The notes below the pieces were generated by a model. The model did not search any database. It saw only the letters and a program-made list of their open reading frames with translations, and was not told the origin of the DNA. 64,000 nucleotides of DNA from Panulirus ornatus (Eukaryota; Arthropoda; Malacostraca; Decapoda; Palinuridae), in assembly GCF_036320965.1 (NCBI RefSeq), contig NC_092241.1, positions 23,216,541 through 23,280,540 on the forward strand, given 5' to 3'. Position 1 is the stretch's first letter, and every line of letters begins with the position of its first letter. Of the stretch, positions 12,767 to 29,001 are shown one piece after another. Made by a program: the position numbers and the translations under genes.

Positions 12767-13231
12767 GTGATTATTGGTGCATATGCACCTGGGCATGAAA
12801 AGAAAGATCATGAGAGGCAAGTGTTTTGGGAGCAGCTGAATGAGTGTGTTAGTGGTTTTGATGCACGAGACCGGGTTATAGTGATGGGTGATTTGAATGC
12901 AAAGGTGAGTAATGTGGCAGTTGAGGGAATAATTGGTATCCTTGGGGTGTTCGGTGTTGTAAATGGAAATGGTGAAAGGCTTGTAGATTTATATGCTGAA
13001 AAAGGACTGGTGATTGGGAATACCTGGTTTAAAAAGAGAGAGATACATAAGTATACGTATGTAAGTAGGAGAGTTGGCCAGAGGACGTTATTAGATTACG
13101 TGTTAATTGATAGGCGCGCAAAAGAGAGACTTTTGGATGTTAATGTGCTGAGAGGTGCAACTGGAGGGATGTCTGATCATTATCTTGTGGACGCGAAAGT
13201 GAAGATTTGCAGAGGTTTTCAGAAAAGATGA
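12767..13231 (+). pseudogene. LINE-A endonuclease core (A06)
   Basis: This open segment keeps the catalytic core of the APE-type endonuclease: VIIGAYAPG (shown from its second residue), VIVMGDLNAKV, RTLLDYVLIDRRAKERLLDV and MSDHYLVDAK. Upstream the frame is interrupted by TAG codons near 12683 and 12735, and downstream it stops just after FQKR. It cannot give a functional protein alone but is useful for a family consensus. Confidence 0.8.
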
Positions 13232-14376
13232 GAGAAAGTTGGGGTGAAAAGAGTGCTGAGAGTAAGTGAGCTTGGGAAGGAGACTTGTGTGAGGACGTAC
13301 CAGGAGAGACTGAGTACAGAATGGAAAAAGGTGAGAATAAAGGAGGTAACGGGAGTGGGCGAGGAATGGGATGTATTTAGGAAAGCAGTGATGGCTTGCG
13401 CAAAAGATGCTTGTTGCATGAGAAGCGTGGGAGGTGGGAAGATTAGAAAGGGTAGTTAGTAGTGGGATGAAGAGGTAAGATTATTAGTGAAAGAGAAGAG
13501 AGAGGCATTTGGACGATTTTGGCAGGGAAATAATGCAAATAACTAAGAGACGTATAAAAGAAAAAGGTAGGAGGTCAAGAGAAAGGTGCAAGAGGTGAAA
13601 AAGAGGGCAAATGACACTTGGGGTGAGAGAGTATCATTAAATTTTAGGGAGAATAAAAAGATATTTTGGAAGGAGGTAAATAAAGTGCGTAAGACAAGGG
13701 AACAAATGGGAATTTCAGTGAAGGGGGCTAATGGGGAGGTGATAACAAGTAGTGGTTATGTTAGGAAATGGAGTGAGTATTTTGAAGGTTTGTTAAATGT
13801 GTTTGATGATAAAGTGGGAGATTTGGGGTGTTTTGGCCGAGGTGGTGTGCAAAGTGAGAGGATTAGGGAGGATTATTTGGTAAACAGAGAAGAGGTAGTG
13901 AAAGCTTTGCGGAAGATGAAAGCCGGTAAGGCAGCGGGTTTTGATGGCATTGCAGTCGAATCTATTAAAAACGGGGGTGACTGTATTGTTGACTGATTAG
14001 TAAGGTTATTTAATGTATATGTGACTCATGGTGAGGTGCCTGAGGATTGGCAGAATTCTTGCATAGTGCCATTGTACTAAGGCAAAGGGGACACAGGTGA
14101 GCGCTTAAATTACAAAGGTGTAAGTTTGCTGAGTATTCCTGGGATATTTTATGGGAGGGTATTGATTGAGAGGGTGAAAGCATGTACAGAGTATCAGATT
14201 GGGGAAGAGTAGTGTGGTTTCAAAAGTGGTAGAGGATGTGTGGATCAGGTGTTTGCTTTGAAGAATGTATGTGAGAAATACTTAGAAAAGCAAATGGATT
14301 TGGATGTAGCATTTATGGACCTGGAGAAGGCATATGATAGAGTTCATAGAGATGGTCTATGGAAGGTATTAAGAAT

Positions 14377-14494
14377 ATAATATATAATGATATATAATAA
14401 TATAAAATATGATATATATAATAATATAAAATACATAATATATATAAGATATATATAAAATATAATGTATATATTATATAAAATATATAATAAT
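14377..14494. repeat. TA-rich expansion inside A06 RT
   Basis: About 118 bp of irregular ATA/TATA sequence lies between 'ggtattaagaatat' and 'atatggtgtgggatgcaag'. In the other copies these two pieces are contiguous as 'aagaatatatggtgtg'. The insertion therefore arose at a native ATATAT and added nothing but TA-like sequence. Confidence 0.88.
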
Positions 14495-15682
14495 ATATGG
14501 TGTGGGATGCAAGTTGTTAGAAGCAGTGAAAAGTTTTTATCGAGGATATAAGGCATGTGTACGTGTAGGAAGAGAGGAAGTGATTGGTTCTCAGTGAATG
14601 TAGGTTTGCGGCAGGGGTGTGTGATGTCTCCATGGTTGTTTAATTTGTTTATGGATGGGGTTGTTAGAGAGGTGAATGCAAGGGTTTTGGAAAGAGGGGC
14701 AAGTATCTGTTGTAGATGAGAGCGCTTGGGAAGTGAGTCAGTTGTTCACTGATGATACAGCGCTGGTGGCTGATTCATGTGAGAAACTGCAGAAGCTGGT
14801 GACTGAGTTTGGTAAAGTTTGTGAAATAAGAAAGCTGAGAGTAAATGTGAATAAGAGCAAGGTTATTAGGTACAGTAGGGTTGAGGGTCTAGTCAATTGG
14901 GAGGTATTTTTGAATAGAGAAAAACTGGAGGAAGTGAAGTATTTAGATATCTAGGAGTGGATTTGGCAGCGGATGGAACCATGGAAGCGGAAGTGAATCA
15001 TAGGGTGGGGGAGGGGGCGAAAATCCTGGGAGCCTTGAAGAATGTTTGGAAGTCGAGAACATTATCTCCGAAAGCAAAAATGGCTATGTTTGAAAGAATA
15101 GTGGTTCCAACAATGTTGTATGTTTGCGAGGCGTGGGTTATAGATAGAGTTGTGCGGAGGAGGTTGGATGTGCTGGAAATGAGATGTTTGAGAACAATAT
15201 GTGGTGTGAGGTGGTTTGATAGAGTAAGTAATATAAGGGTAAGAGAGATGTGTGGTAATAAAACGAGTGTGGTTGACAGAGCAGAAGTGGTTATTTTGAA
15301 ATGGTTTGGTCGCATGGAGAGAATGAGTGAGGAAAGATTGACCAAGAGGATATATATGTCAGAGGTGGAGGGAACGAGAAGTGGGAGACCAAATTGGAGG
15401 TGGAAAGATGAAGTGGAAAAGATTTTGAGTGATCGGGGCCTGAACATGCAGGAGGGTGAAAGGCGTGCAAGGAATAGAGTTAATTGGATCGATGTGGTAT
15501 AACGGGGTTGACGTGCTGTCAGTGGATTGAATCAGGGCATGTGAAGCGTCTGGGGTAAACCATGGAAAGCTGTGTAGGTATGTATATTTGCGTGTGTGGA
15601 CATGTATGTATATACATGTGTATGGGGGTGGGTTGGGCCATTTCTTTCGTCTGTTTCCTTGCGCTACATCGCAAACGCGGGA

Positions 15683-17143
15683 GGTATTGCAGTGGAATTT
15701 ATTAAAAAAGGGGGTGACTGTATTGTTGACTGGTTGGTAAGGTTATTTAATGTATGTATGACTCATGGTGAGGTGCCTGAGGATTGGCGGAATGCGTGCA
15801 TAGTGCCATTGTACAAAGGCAAAGGGGATAAGAGTGAGTGCTCAAATTACAGAGGTATAAGTTTGTTGAGTATTCCTGGTAAATTATATGGGAGAGTATT
15901 GATTGAGAGGGTGAAGGCATGTACAGAGCATCAGATTGGGGAAGAGCAGTGTGGTTTCAGAAGTGGTAGAGGATGTGTGGATCAGGTGTTTGCTTTGAAG
16001 AATGTATGTGAGAAATACTTAGAAAAGCAAATGGATTTGTATGTAGCATTTATGGATCTGGAGAAGGCATACGATAGAGTTGATAGAGATGCTCTGTGGA
16101 AGGTATTAAGAATATATGGTGTGGGAGGAAAGTTGTTAGAAGCAGTGAAAAGTTTTTATCGAGGATGTAAGGCATGTGTACGTGTAGGAAGAGAGGAAAG
16201 TGATTGGTTCTCAGTGAATGTAGGTTTGCGGCAGGGGTGTGTGATGTCTCCATGGTTGTTTAATTTGTTTATGGATGGGGTTGTTAGGGAGGTGAATGCA
16301 AGAGTTTTGGAAAGAGGGGCAAGTATGAAGTCTGTTGTGGATGAGAGAGCTTGGGAAGTGAGTCAGTTGTTGTTCGCTGATGATACAGCGCTGGTGGCTG
16401 ATTCATGTGAGAAACTGCAGAAGCTGGTGACTGAGTTTGGAAAAGTGTGTGGAAGAAGAAAGTTAAGAGTAAATGTGAATAAGAGCAAGGTTATTAGGTA
16501 CAGTAGGGTTGAGGGTCAAGTCAATTGGGAGGTGAGTTTGAATGGAGAAAAACTGGAGGAAGTGAAGTGTTTTAGATATCTGGGAGTGGATCTGGCAGCG
16601 GATGGAACCATGGAAGCGGAAGTGGATCATAGGGTGGGGGAGGGGGCGAAAATCCTGGGAGCCTTGAAGAATGTGTGGAAGTCGAGAACATTATCTCGGA
16701 AAGCAAAAATGGGTATGTTTGAAGGAATAGTGGTTCCAACAATGTTGTATGGTTGCGAGGCGTGGGCTATGGATAGAGTTGTGCGCAGGAGGATGGATGT
16801 GCTGGAAATGAGATGTTTGAGGACAATGTGTGGTGTGAGGTGGTTTGATCGAGTGAGTAACGTAAGGGTAAGAGAGATGTGTGGAAATAAAAAGAGCGTG
16901 GTTGAGAGAGCAGAAGAGGGTGTTTTGAAGTGGTTTGGGCACATGGAGAGGATGAGTGAGGAAAGATTGACCAAGAGGATATATGTGTCGGGGGTGGAGG
17001 GAACAAGGAGAAGAGGGAGACCAAATTGGAGGTGGAAAGATGGAGTGAAAAAGATTTTGTATGATCGGGGCCTGAACATGCAGGAGGGTGAAAGGAGGGC
17101 AAGGAATAGAGTGAATTGGAGCGATGTGGTATACCGAGGTTGA
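15683..17143 (+). CDS. LINE-A reverse transcriptase region (A07), open frame
   Basis: The frame is uninterrupted for about 486 codons of RT. It holds [17 protein letters not shown], motif [14 protein letters not shown] (near 16048), motif [17 protein letters not shown] (near 16228), motif C LLFADDTALV (near 16374), [12 protein letters not shown] and the C-terminal GRPNWRWKDGVKK domain. By eye it differs from the A02 RT at only about seven residues over the shared length. The frame also extends upstream through the A06 tail to an ATG at 15596, but those roughly 29 residues are accidental. The endonuclease is missing, so the copy is not autonomous. It could in principle supply RT sequence only if transcribed from outside. 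Confidence 0.88.
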   Translation, partial: GIAVEFIKKGGDCIVDWLVRLFNVCMTHGEVPEDWRNACIVPLYKGKGDKSECSNYRGISLLSIPGKLYGRVLIERVKACTEHQIGEEQCGFRSGRGCVDQVFALKNVCEKYLEKQMDLYVAFMDLEKAYDRVDRDALWKVLRIYGVGGKLLEAVKSFYRGCKACVRVGREESDWFSVNVGLRQGCVMSPWLFNLFMDGVVREVNARVLERGASMKSVVDERAWEVSQLLFADDTALVADSCEKLQKLVTEFGKVCGRRKLRVNVNKSKVIRYSRVEGQVNWEVSLNGEKLEEVKCFRYLGVDLAADGTMEAEVDHRVGEGAKILGALKNVWKSRTLSRKAKMGMFEGIVVPTMLYGCEAWAMDRVVRRRMDVLEMRCLRTMCGVRWFDRVSNVRVREMCGNKKSVVERAEEGVLKWFGHMERMSEERLTKRIYVSGVEGTRRRGRPNWRWKDGVKKILYDRGLNMQEGERRARNRVNWSDVVYRG

Positions 17144-17321
17144 CGTGCTGTCAGTGGATTGAATCAGGGCATGTGAAGCGTCTGGGGTAAACCATGGAAA
17201 GCTGTGTAGGTATGTGTAGTTGCGTGTGTGGATGTATGTATATACATGTGTATGGGGGTGGGTTGGGCCACTTCTTCCGTCTGTTTCCTTGCGCTACCTC
17301 GCAAATGCTGGAGACAGCGGC
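15684..17321 (+). mobile_element. LINE-A copy A07, 5'-truncated, RT intact
   Basis: This 5'-truncated copy starts within the RT at 'gtattgcagtggaattt' and continues to the 3' end with the short 3' UTR, then A(n) and (TA)n. It directly follows the tail of A06 in the same orientation, with a G or GG of microhomology at the join. It is the least damaged copy in the window together with A02. It is tail-to-tail with A08. Confidence 0.95.
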
Positions 17322-17467
<146 letters not shown>

Positions 17468-17477
17468 ATTATTATTA

Positions 17478-19297
<1,820 letters not shown>

Positions 19298-19300
19298 ATA

Positions 19301-20782
<1,482 letters not shown>

Positions 20783-20783
20783 T

Positions 20784-21080
20784 ACAGTCACGGACAAAAT
20801 GTCAACAGCAAGGCCGTGCCGTAATTGAAATATAGAAGGTTAATGAAAGGAAAAATGAAAAAACCATGAGGAGAAGTGTTTATGAATTCTAGAAGTGAAA
20901 AACCTGTCTATTAAATTTTACTACATCATAGTTTTTGGGAAAGACATATGAGGGTAAAGAATTCCAAAGCTTCGAGGTGTACGGCAGGAAATAGATATCA
21001 AAACGGCCAACCCTTCAGTTGCCAACGGTAATCCTGTAATGCAGCAGCTTGCCGAGTGTTGTGTGGTACATACATGCTAC
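20784..21080 (-). mobile_element. LINE-B relic LB1, 3' end
   Basis: Decayed minus-strand sequence homologous to the 3' ends of LB3 and LB4. Shared blocks are the terminal 'cacggacaaaatgt' and 'tgaaatatag' stretches, the 'tcatagtttttgggaaagac' segment (antisense of VFP-NYDL), 'ttccaaagcttc.tggtgta' and 'agttgccaac'. It represents the last codons and 3' UTR of an older LINE different from LINE-A. No open frame remains. Confidence 0.72.
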
Positions 21081-21655
21081 AAGTATAATCCAAAGCGTGG
21101 AAGCTATGTAAATTTCTGATAGTGGGCAGTGTGTGGTAATGGTAATTACTGTTTACCATGAATTTCCATATCATAAGCAGCTGATGATAGTGTGTGCTAC
21201 TGGAGGTTGAGTGTTGTAATGTTCTTAGTGCTAGAGAAACTGAAGTGGTAGTAAGCATTTGTGGATTAGATTAGATTGCTGTACGTTATATGAATGTCTC
21301 AGATGGCGTTCCTCTTGTACTACCAGCTCCAGTATGTAAACTTTGTATACTGAATACCTTCTAACTACCAGTACTAAAGACGATAGTTTCGTGTAAATAG
21401 TTTTACTCTTTTCTTTTTTAAACCTATAAACTTGACGGACACCAATTCTATGAAGAACAGACGTATTTGGATATCGGAGAAAAACATTATGTTGGAGGAT
21501 CCAGAACTCAGGGTCCACAATCAAGACAGTGACCAATACTACTGAATATCTTATCGCTTTCCGTCTCGTTTTATAGCCAGTTTGTCATCAGCAGACACGC
21601 TATGTCCACCTCCAATCGATGTCTCTCAGAAATTTGCTCTCATTATCATTTGACG
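21081..21655. other. Unassigned sequence
   Basis: The stretch has no convincing open frame and no match to the repeat families recognised here. Weak continuation of the LINE-B relic into its left part cannot be excluded by eye. Confidence 0.5.
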
Positions 21656-22570
21656 AGAGGAGAGACACTACGAGGAGAGACACTGGGAGTAGAGACACTG
21701 GGAGGAGAGACACTGAGACTAAAGACACTGGGAGGAGAGACACTGGGAGTAGAGACACTGGGAGTAGAGACACTGGGAGGAGAGACACTGAGACTAAAGA
21801 CACTGGGAGGAGAGACACTGGGAGGAGAGACACTGGGAGGAGAGACACTGGGAGTAGAGACACTGGGAGGAGAGACACTGGGAGGAGAGACACTGGGAGG
21901 AGAGACACTGGGAGTAGAGACACTGGGAGGAGAGATACTGAGAGTAAAGACACTGGGAGGAGAGACACTGGGAGTAGAGACACTGGGAGTAGAGACACTG
22001 GGAGGAGAGACACTGGGAGTAGAGACACTGGGAGGAGAGACACTGGGAGGAGAGACACTGGGAGGAGAGACACTGGGAGTAGAAACACTGGGAGGAGAGA
22101 CACTGGGAGGAGAGACACTACGAGGAGAGACACTGGGAGTAGAGACATTACGAGGAGAGACACTGGGAGTAAAGACACTGGGAGTAGAGACACTGGGAGG
22201 AGAGACACTGGGAGGAGAGACACTACGAGGAGAGACACTGGGAGTAGAGACATTACGAGGAGAGACACTGGGAGTAAAGACACTGGGAGTAGAGACGCTG
22301 GGAGGAGAGACACTGGGAGGAGAGACATTGAGAGTAGAGACACCGGGAGGAGAGATACTGGGAGTAGAGACACTAGGAGGAAAGACACTGAGAGGAGAGA
22401 CACTGGAAGTAAAGACACTAGGAGGAGAGACACTGGGTGGAGACTCGGGGAGGAGAGACACTGGGAGTGAGAGACACTGGGAGTAAGGACACTAGGAGGA
22501 GAGACACTGGGAGGAGAGACACTGAGAGGAGAGACACTGGGAGGAGAGACACTGGAAGGAGAGACACTGT
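21656..22570. repeat. 15-bp minisatellite, about 61 units
   Basis: The unit is 'agagacactgggagg', with 'gggagt', 'actacg', 'gactaa' and 'gagtaa' variants. Because 15 is a multiple of three and the unit lacks stops in several frames, it yields long spurious frames on both strands, such as repeats of ETLGG, RRDTG or VSLLP. A 7-unit (105-bp) higher-order repeat is visible: the variant 'cactacgagg' recurs with its neighbours at about 22121 and 22226. A one-base slip occurs near 22469. I do not call a gene. Confidence 0.95.
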
Positions 22571-25740
<3,170 letters not shown>

Positions 25741-28700
25741 ATACTCCTGAAACAGGAGAGGTGGGAGTATGTGATAGAGTGTAACAAATTAAACTCTAGA
25801 TTTATATGGATAAAGGTGAAAGTGGATGGAGAGAGATTGGTGATTATTAGTGCATTTGCACCTGGGCTTGATAAAAAAGATCGTGAGAGGCAAGGTGTTT
25901 TGGGAGCAGGTTGTGAGTGTGTTAGTAGTTTTGCTGCACGTGACCAGGTTATAGTGATGGGAGATTTAAATTCAAGGGTGAGTAATGTGGAAGTTGAGGG
26001 AATAATTGGTGTACATAGGGAGTTCAGTGTTGTAAATGGAAATGGTGAAGAGCTTGTAGATTTATGTGCTGAAAAAGGATTGGTGATTGTGAAAACCTGG
26101 CATAAAAAGAGAGATATGCATAAGTATACGTATGTAAGTAGGAGAGATGGCCAGAGACCGTTATTGGATTACGTGTTAATTGATAGGTACGAGGAAGAGA
26201 GGCTTTTGGATGTTAATGTGCTGAGAGGTGCAACTGGAGGAATGTTTGATCATTATCTTGTAGAGGCGAAGGTGAAGCTTTGTAGAGGTTTTCAGAGAAG
26301 ATGAGAGAATGTTAGGGGAAGAGAGTGGTGAGAGTAAGTGAGCTTGGGAAGGAGACTTGCGTGAAGAAGTACCAGGAGAAAATGAGTACAGAATGGAAAG
26401 AGGTGAGAACAAGGGACATAAGGGGAGTGGAGGAAGAATTGGATGTATTTAGGGAAGCAGTGATGGCTTGCCTAAAAGACGCTTGTGGCACGAGAAGAGT
26501 GGGAGGTGGGCAGATTAGAAAATGCGTTGAGTAGTGGGATGAAAAGTTAAGATTGTTAGTGAAAGTGAAAAGAGAGGCATTTGGACGATTTTTGCGGGGA
26601 AAAAATGCAAATGAGTGGGAGATGTATAAAAGAAAGAAGCAGGAGGTCAAGAGAAAGGTGCAAGAGGTGAAAAAGGGGTCAAATGAGATTTGGGGTGAGA
26701 GAGTATCATTAAATTTTAGGGAGAGAAAAATGGTGTTTTGGAAGGAGGTAAATAATGTGTGTAAGACAAGGGAATCAATAGGAACTTCAGTGAAGGGGGC
26801 TAATGGGGAGGTGATAACAAGTATTGGAGATGTGAGGAGATGGAGTGAGTATTTTGAAAGTTTGTTGAATGCATTTGATGATAGAGTGGCAGATATGGGA
26901 TATTTTGGTCGAGGTGGTGTGCAAAGTGAGAGGGTTAGGGAAAATTACTTTGTAAACAGATAAAAGGTAGTAAAAGCTTTGCGGAAGATGAAAGCCAGCA
27001 AGGCAACGGGTTTAGATGGTATTGCAGTGGAATTTGTTAAAAAAGGGGGTGACTGTATAGTTGACTTGTTGGTGAGGTTGTTTAATGTATGTATTATTCA
27101 TGGTGAGGTGCCTGAGGATTGGCGGAATGCGTGCATAGTGCCATTGTACAAAGGCAAAAGGGATAAGAGTGAGTGCTAAAATTACAGAGGTATAATTTTG
27201 TTGAGTATTGCTGGGAAATTATATGGGAGGGTATTGATTGAGAGGATGAAGGCATGTACAGAGCATCAGATTGGGGAAGAGCAGTGCGCTTTCAGAAGTG
27301 GTAGAGGATGTGTAGATCAGGTGTTTGCTTTGAAGAATGTATGTGAGAAATACTTAGAAAAGCAAATGGATTTGTATGTAGCATATATGGATCTGGAGAA
27401 AGCATATGATAGAGTTGATAGAGATGCTCTGTGGAAGGTATTAAGAATATATGGTGTGGGAGGCAAGTTGTTAGCAGCGGCGAAAAGTTTTTATCGAGGA
27501 TGTAAGACATGTTTACGTGTAGGAGAGAGGAAAGTGATTGGTTCTCAGCGAATGTAGGTTTGCGGCAGGGGTGTGTGATGTCTCCGTGGTTGTGTAATTT
27601 TTTTACGGATGTGGTTGTTAGGACGATGAATGCAAGAGATTTGGAAAGAGGGGCAAGTATGCAGTCTGTTGTGGATGAGAGAGCTTGGGAAGTGAGTCAG
27701 TTGTTGTTCGCTGATGATACGGCGCTGGTGTGAGAAACTGAGTTTGGTAAAGTGTGTGAAAGAAGAAAGCTGAGAGTAAATGTGAATAAGATCAAGGTTA
27801 TTAGGTACAGTAGGGTTGACGGACAAGTCAATTGGGGAGTAAGTTTTAATGGAGAAAAACTGGAGGAAGTGAAGTGTTTTAGATAACTGGGAGTGGAATT
27901 GGCAACGGATGGAACCATGAAAATGGAAGTAAATCATAGGATGATGAAGTGGGCGAAAGTTTTGGGAGCGTTGAAGTATGTCTGGAAGTCGAGAACATTA
28001 TCTCAGAAAGCAAAAATGGGTATGTTTGAAGGAATAGTGGTTCCAACAATGATATATGGTTGCGAGGCGTGGGCCATAGATAGAGTTGTGCGGAGAAGGG
28101 TAATTGTGCTGGAAATGAGATGTTTGAGGAAAATATGTGGTGTGAGGTGGTTTGATCGAGTATGCAATGGAATGGTAAGAGAGATGTGTGTTATTAAAAA
28201 GAGTGTGGTTGAGAGAGCAGAAGAGGGTGTTTTTAAATGGTTCGGTCAGATGAAGATAATGAGCGAGGAAAGATTGACAAAGAGGATATATGCGTCGGAG
28301 GTAGAGGGAATGAGGAGAAGTGGTAGACCAAATTGGAGGTGGAAAGATGGAGTGAAAAAGATTTTGATAGATCGGGGCCTGAACATGCAGGAGGGTGAAA
28401 GGCGTTCAAGGAATAGAGTGAATTGGAACGATGTGGTATACCGGCGTCGACGTGCTGTTAGTGGATTGAACCAGGGCATGTGAAGCGTCTGGAGTAAAAC
28501 GTGAAAAGGTCTGTGGGGCCTGGATGTGGAAAGGGAGCTGTGGTTTCGGTGCATCATTACATGACTGCTAGAGACTCAGTGTGAACGAAAATGGCCTTTG
28601 TTGTCTTTTCCTAGCGGTACCTCGCACATATGAAGGGGGAGGGGGTTGTTATTTCATGTGTGGTGGTATGGCGATGGGAATGAACAAAGGTAGCCAGTAT

Positions 28701-28906
28701 GAATTATGTACATGTGTACATATGTATATGTATATGTCTGTGTGTGTATATATATATGTATACGTTGATATGTATATCTATGTATATTTAAGTGTGTGGA
28801 CTTGTATGTATATACATGTGTATGTAGGTGGGTTTGGCCATTCTCTCGTCTGTTTCCTTGCTCCACCTCGCTAAGGCGGGAGACAGAGACAAAGGAAAAT
28901 AATAAA

Positions 28907-28908
<2 letters not shown>
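25741..28908 (+). mobile_element. LINE-A copy A12, long, decayed
   Basis: It starts in the endonuclease at 'actcctgaaacaggag' and runs through linker, RT and long 3' UTR to 28908. An endonuclease frame (25771-26304) keeps VIVMGDLNSRV, but the catalytic SDH reads FDH. RT segments lie at 26553-26963, 26979-27179, 27198-27557, 27509-27733 and 27893-28483. Motif C is LLFADDTALV, followed at once by a deletion and stop. The C-terminus reads through to SGLNQGM. It is followed by TA and then the head of A13 in the same orientation. Confidence 0.93.

Positions 28909-29000
<92 letters not shown>
28909..29000. repeat. (TA)n between A12 and A13
   Basis: About 90 bp of TA that is both the tail of A12 and the DNA immediately upstream of the complete head of A13. 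Confidence 0.96.
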
Positions 29001-29001
29001 T

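Larger units (their letters stand above)
12461..15683 (+). mobile_element. LINE-A copy A06, decayed body with young-type tail
   Basis: It starts just inside the ORF at 'ggctcagattggggtgtct' and continues to the 3' UTR at 15683. The ORF is broken in at least six places. RT motif C is altered to QLFTDD after loss of one codon, and a TA-rich insertion at 14377-14494 splits the RT. The body carries older-subfamily markers (for example 'aggcgtgcaagg' near the C-terminus), while the end carries the early TGA and short 3' UTR of the young subfamily. The tail lacks its last bases and runs directly into A07. Confidence 0.92.
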
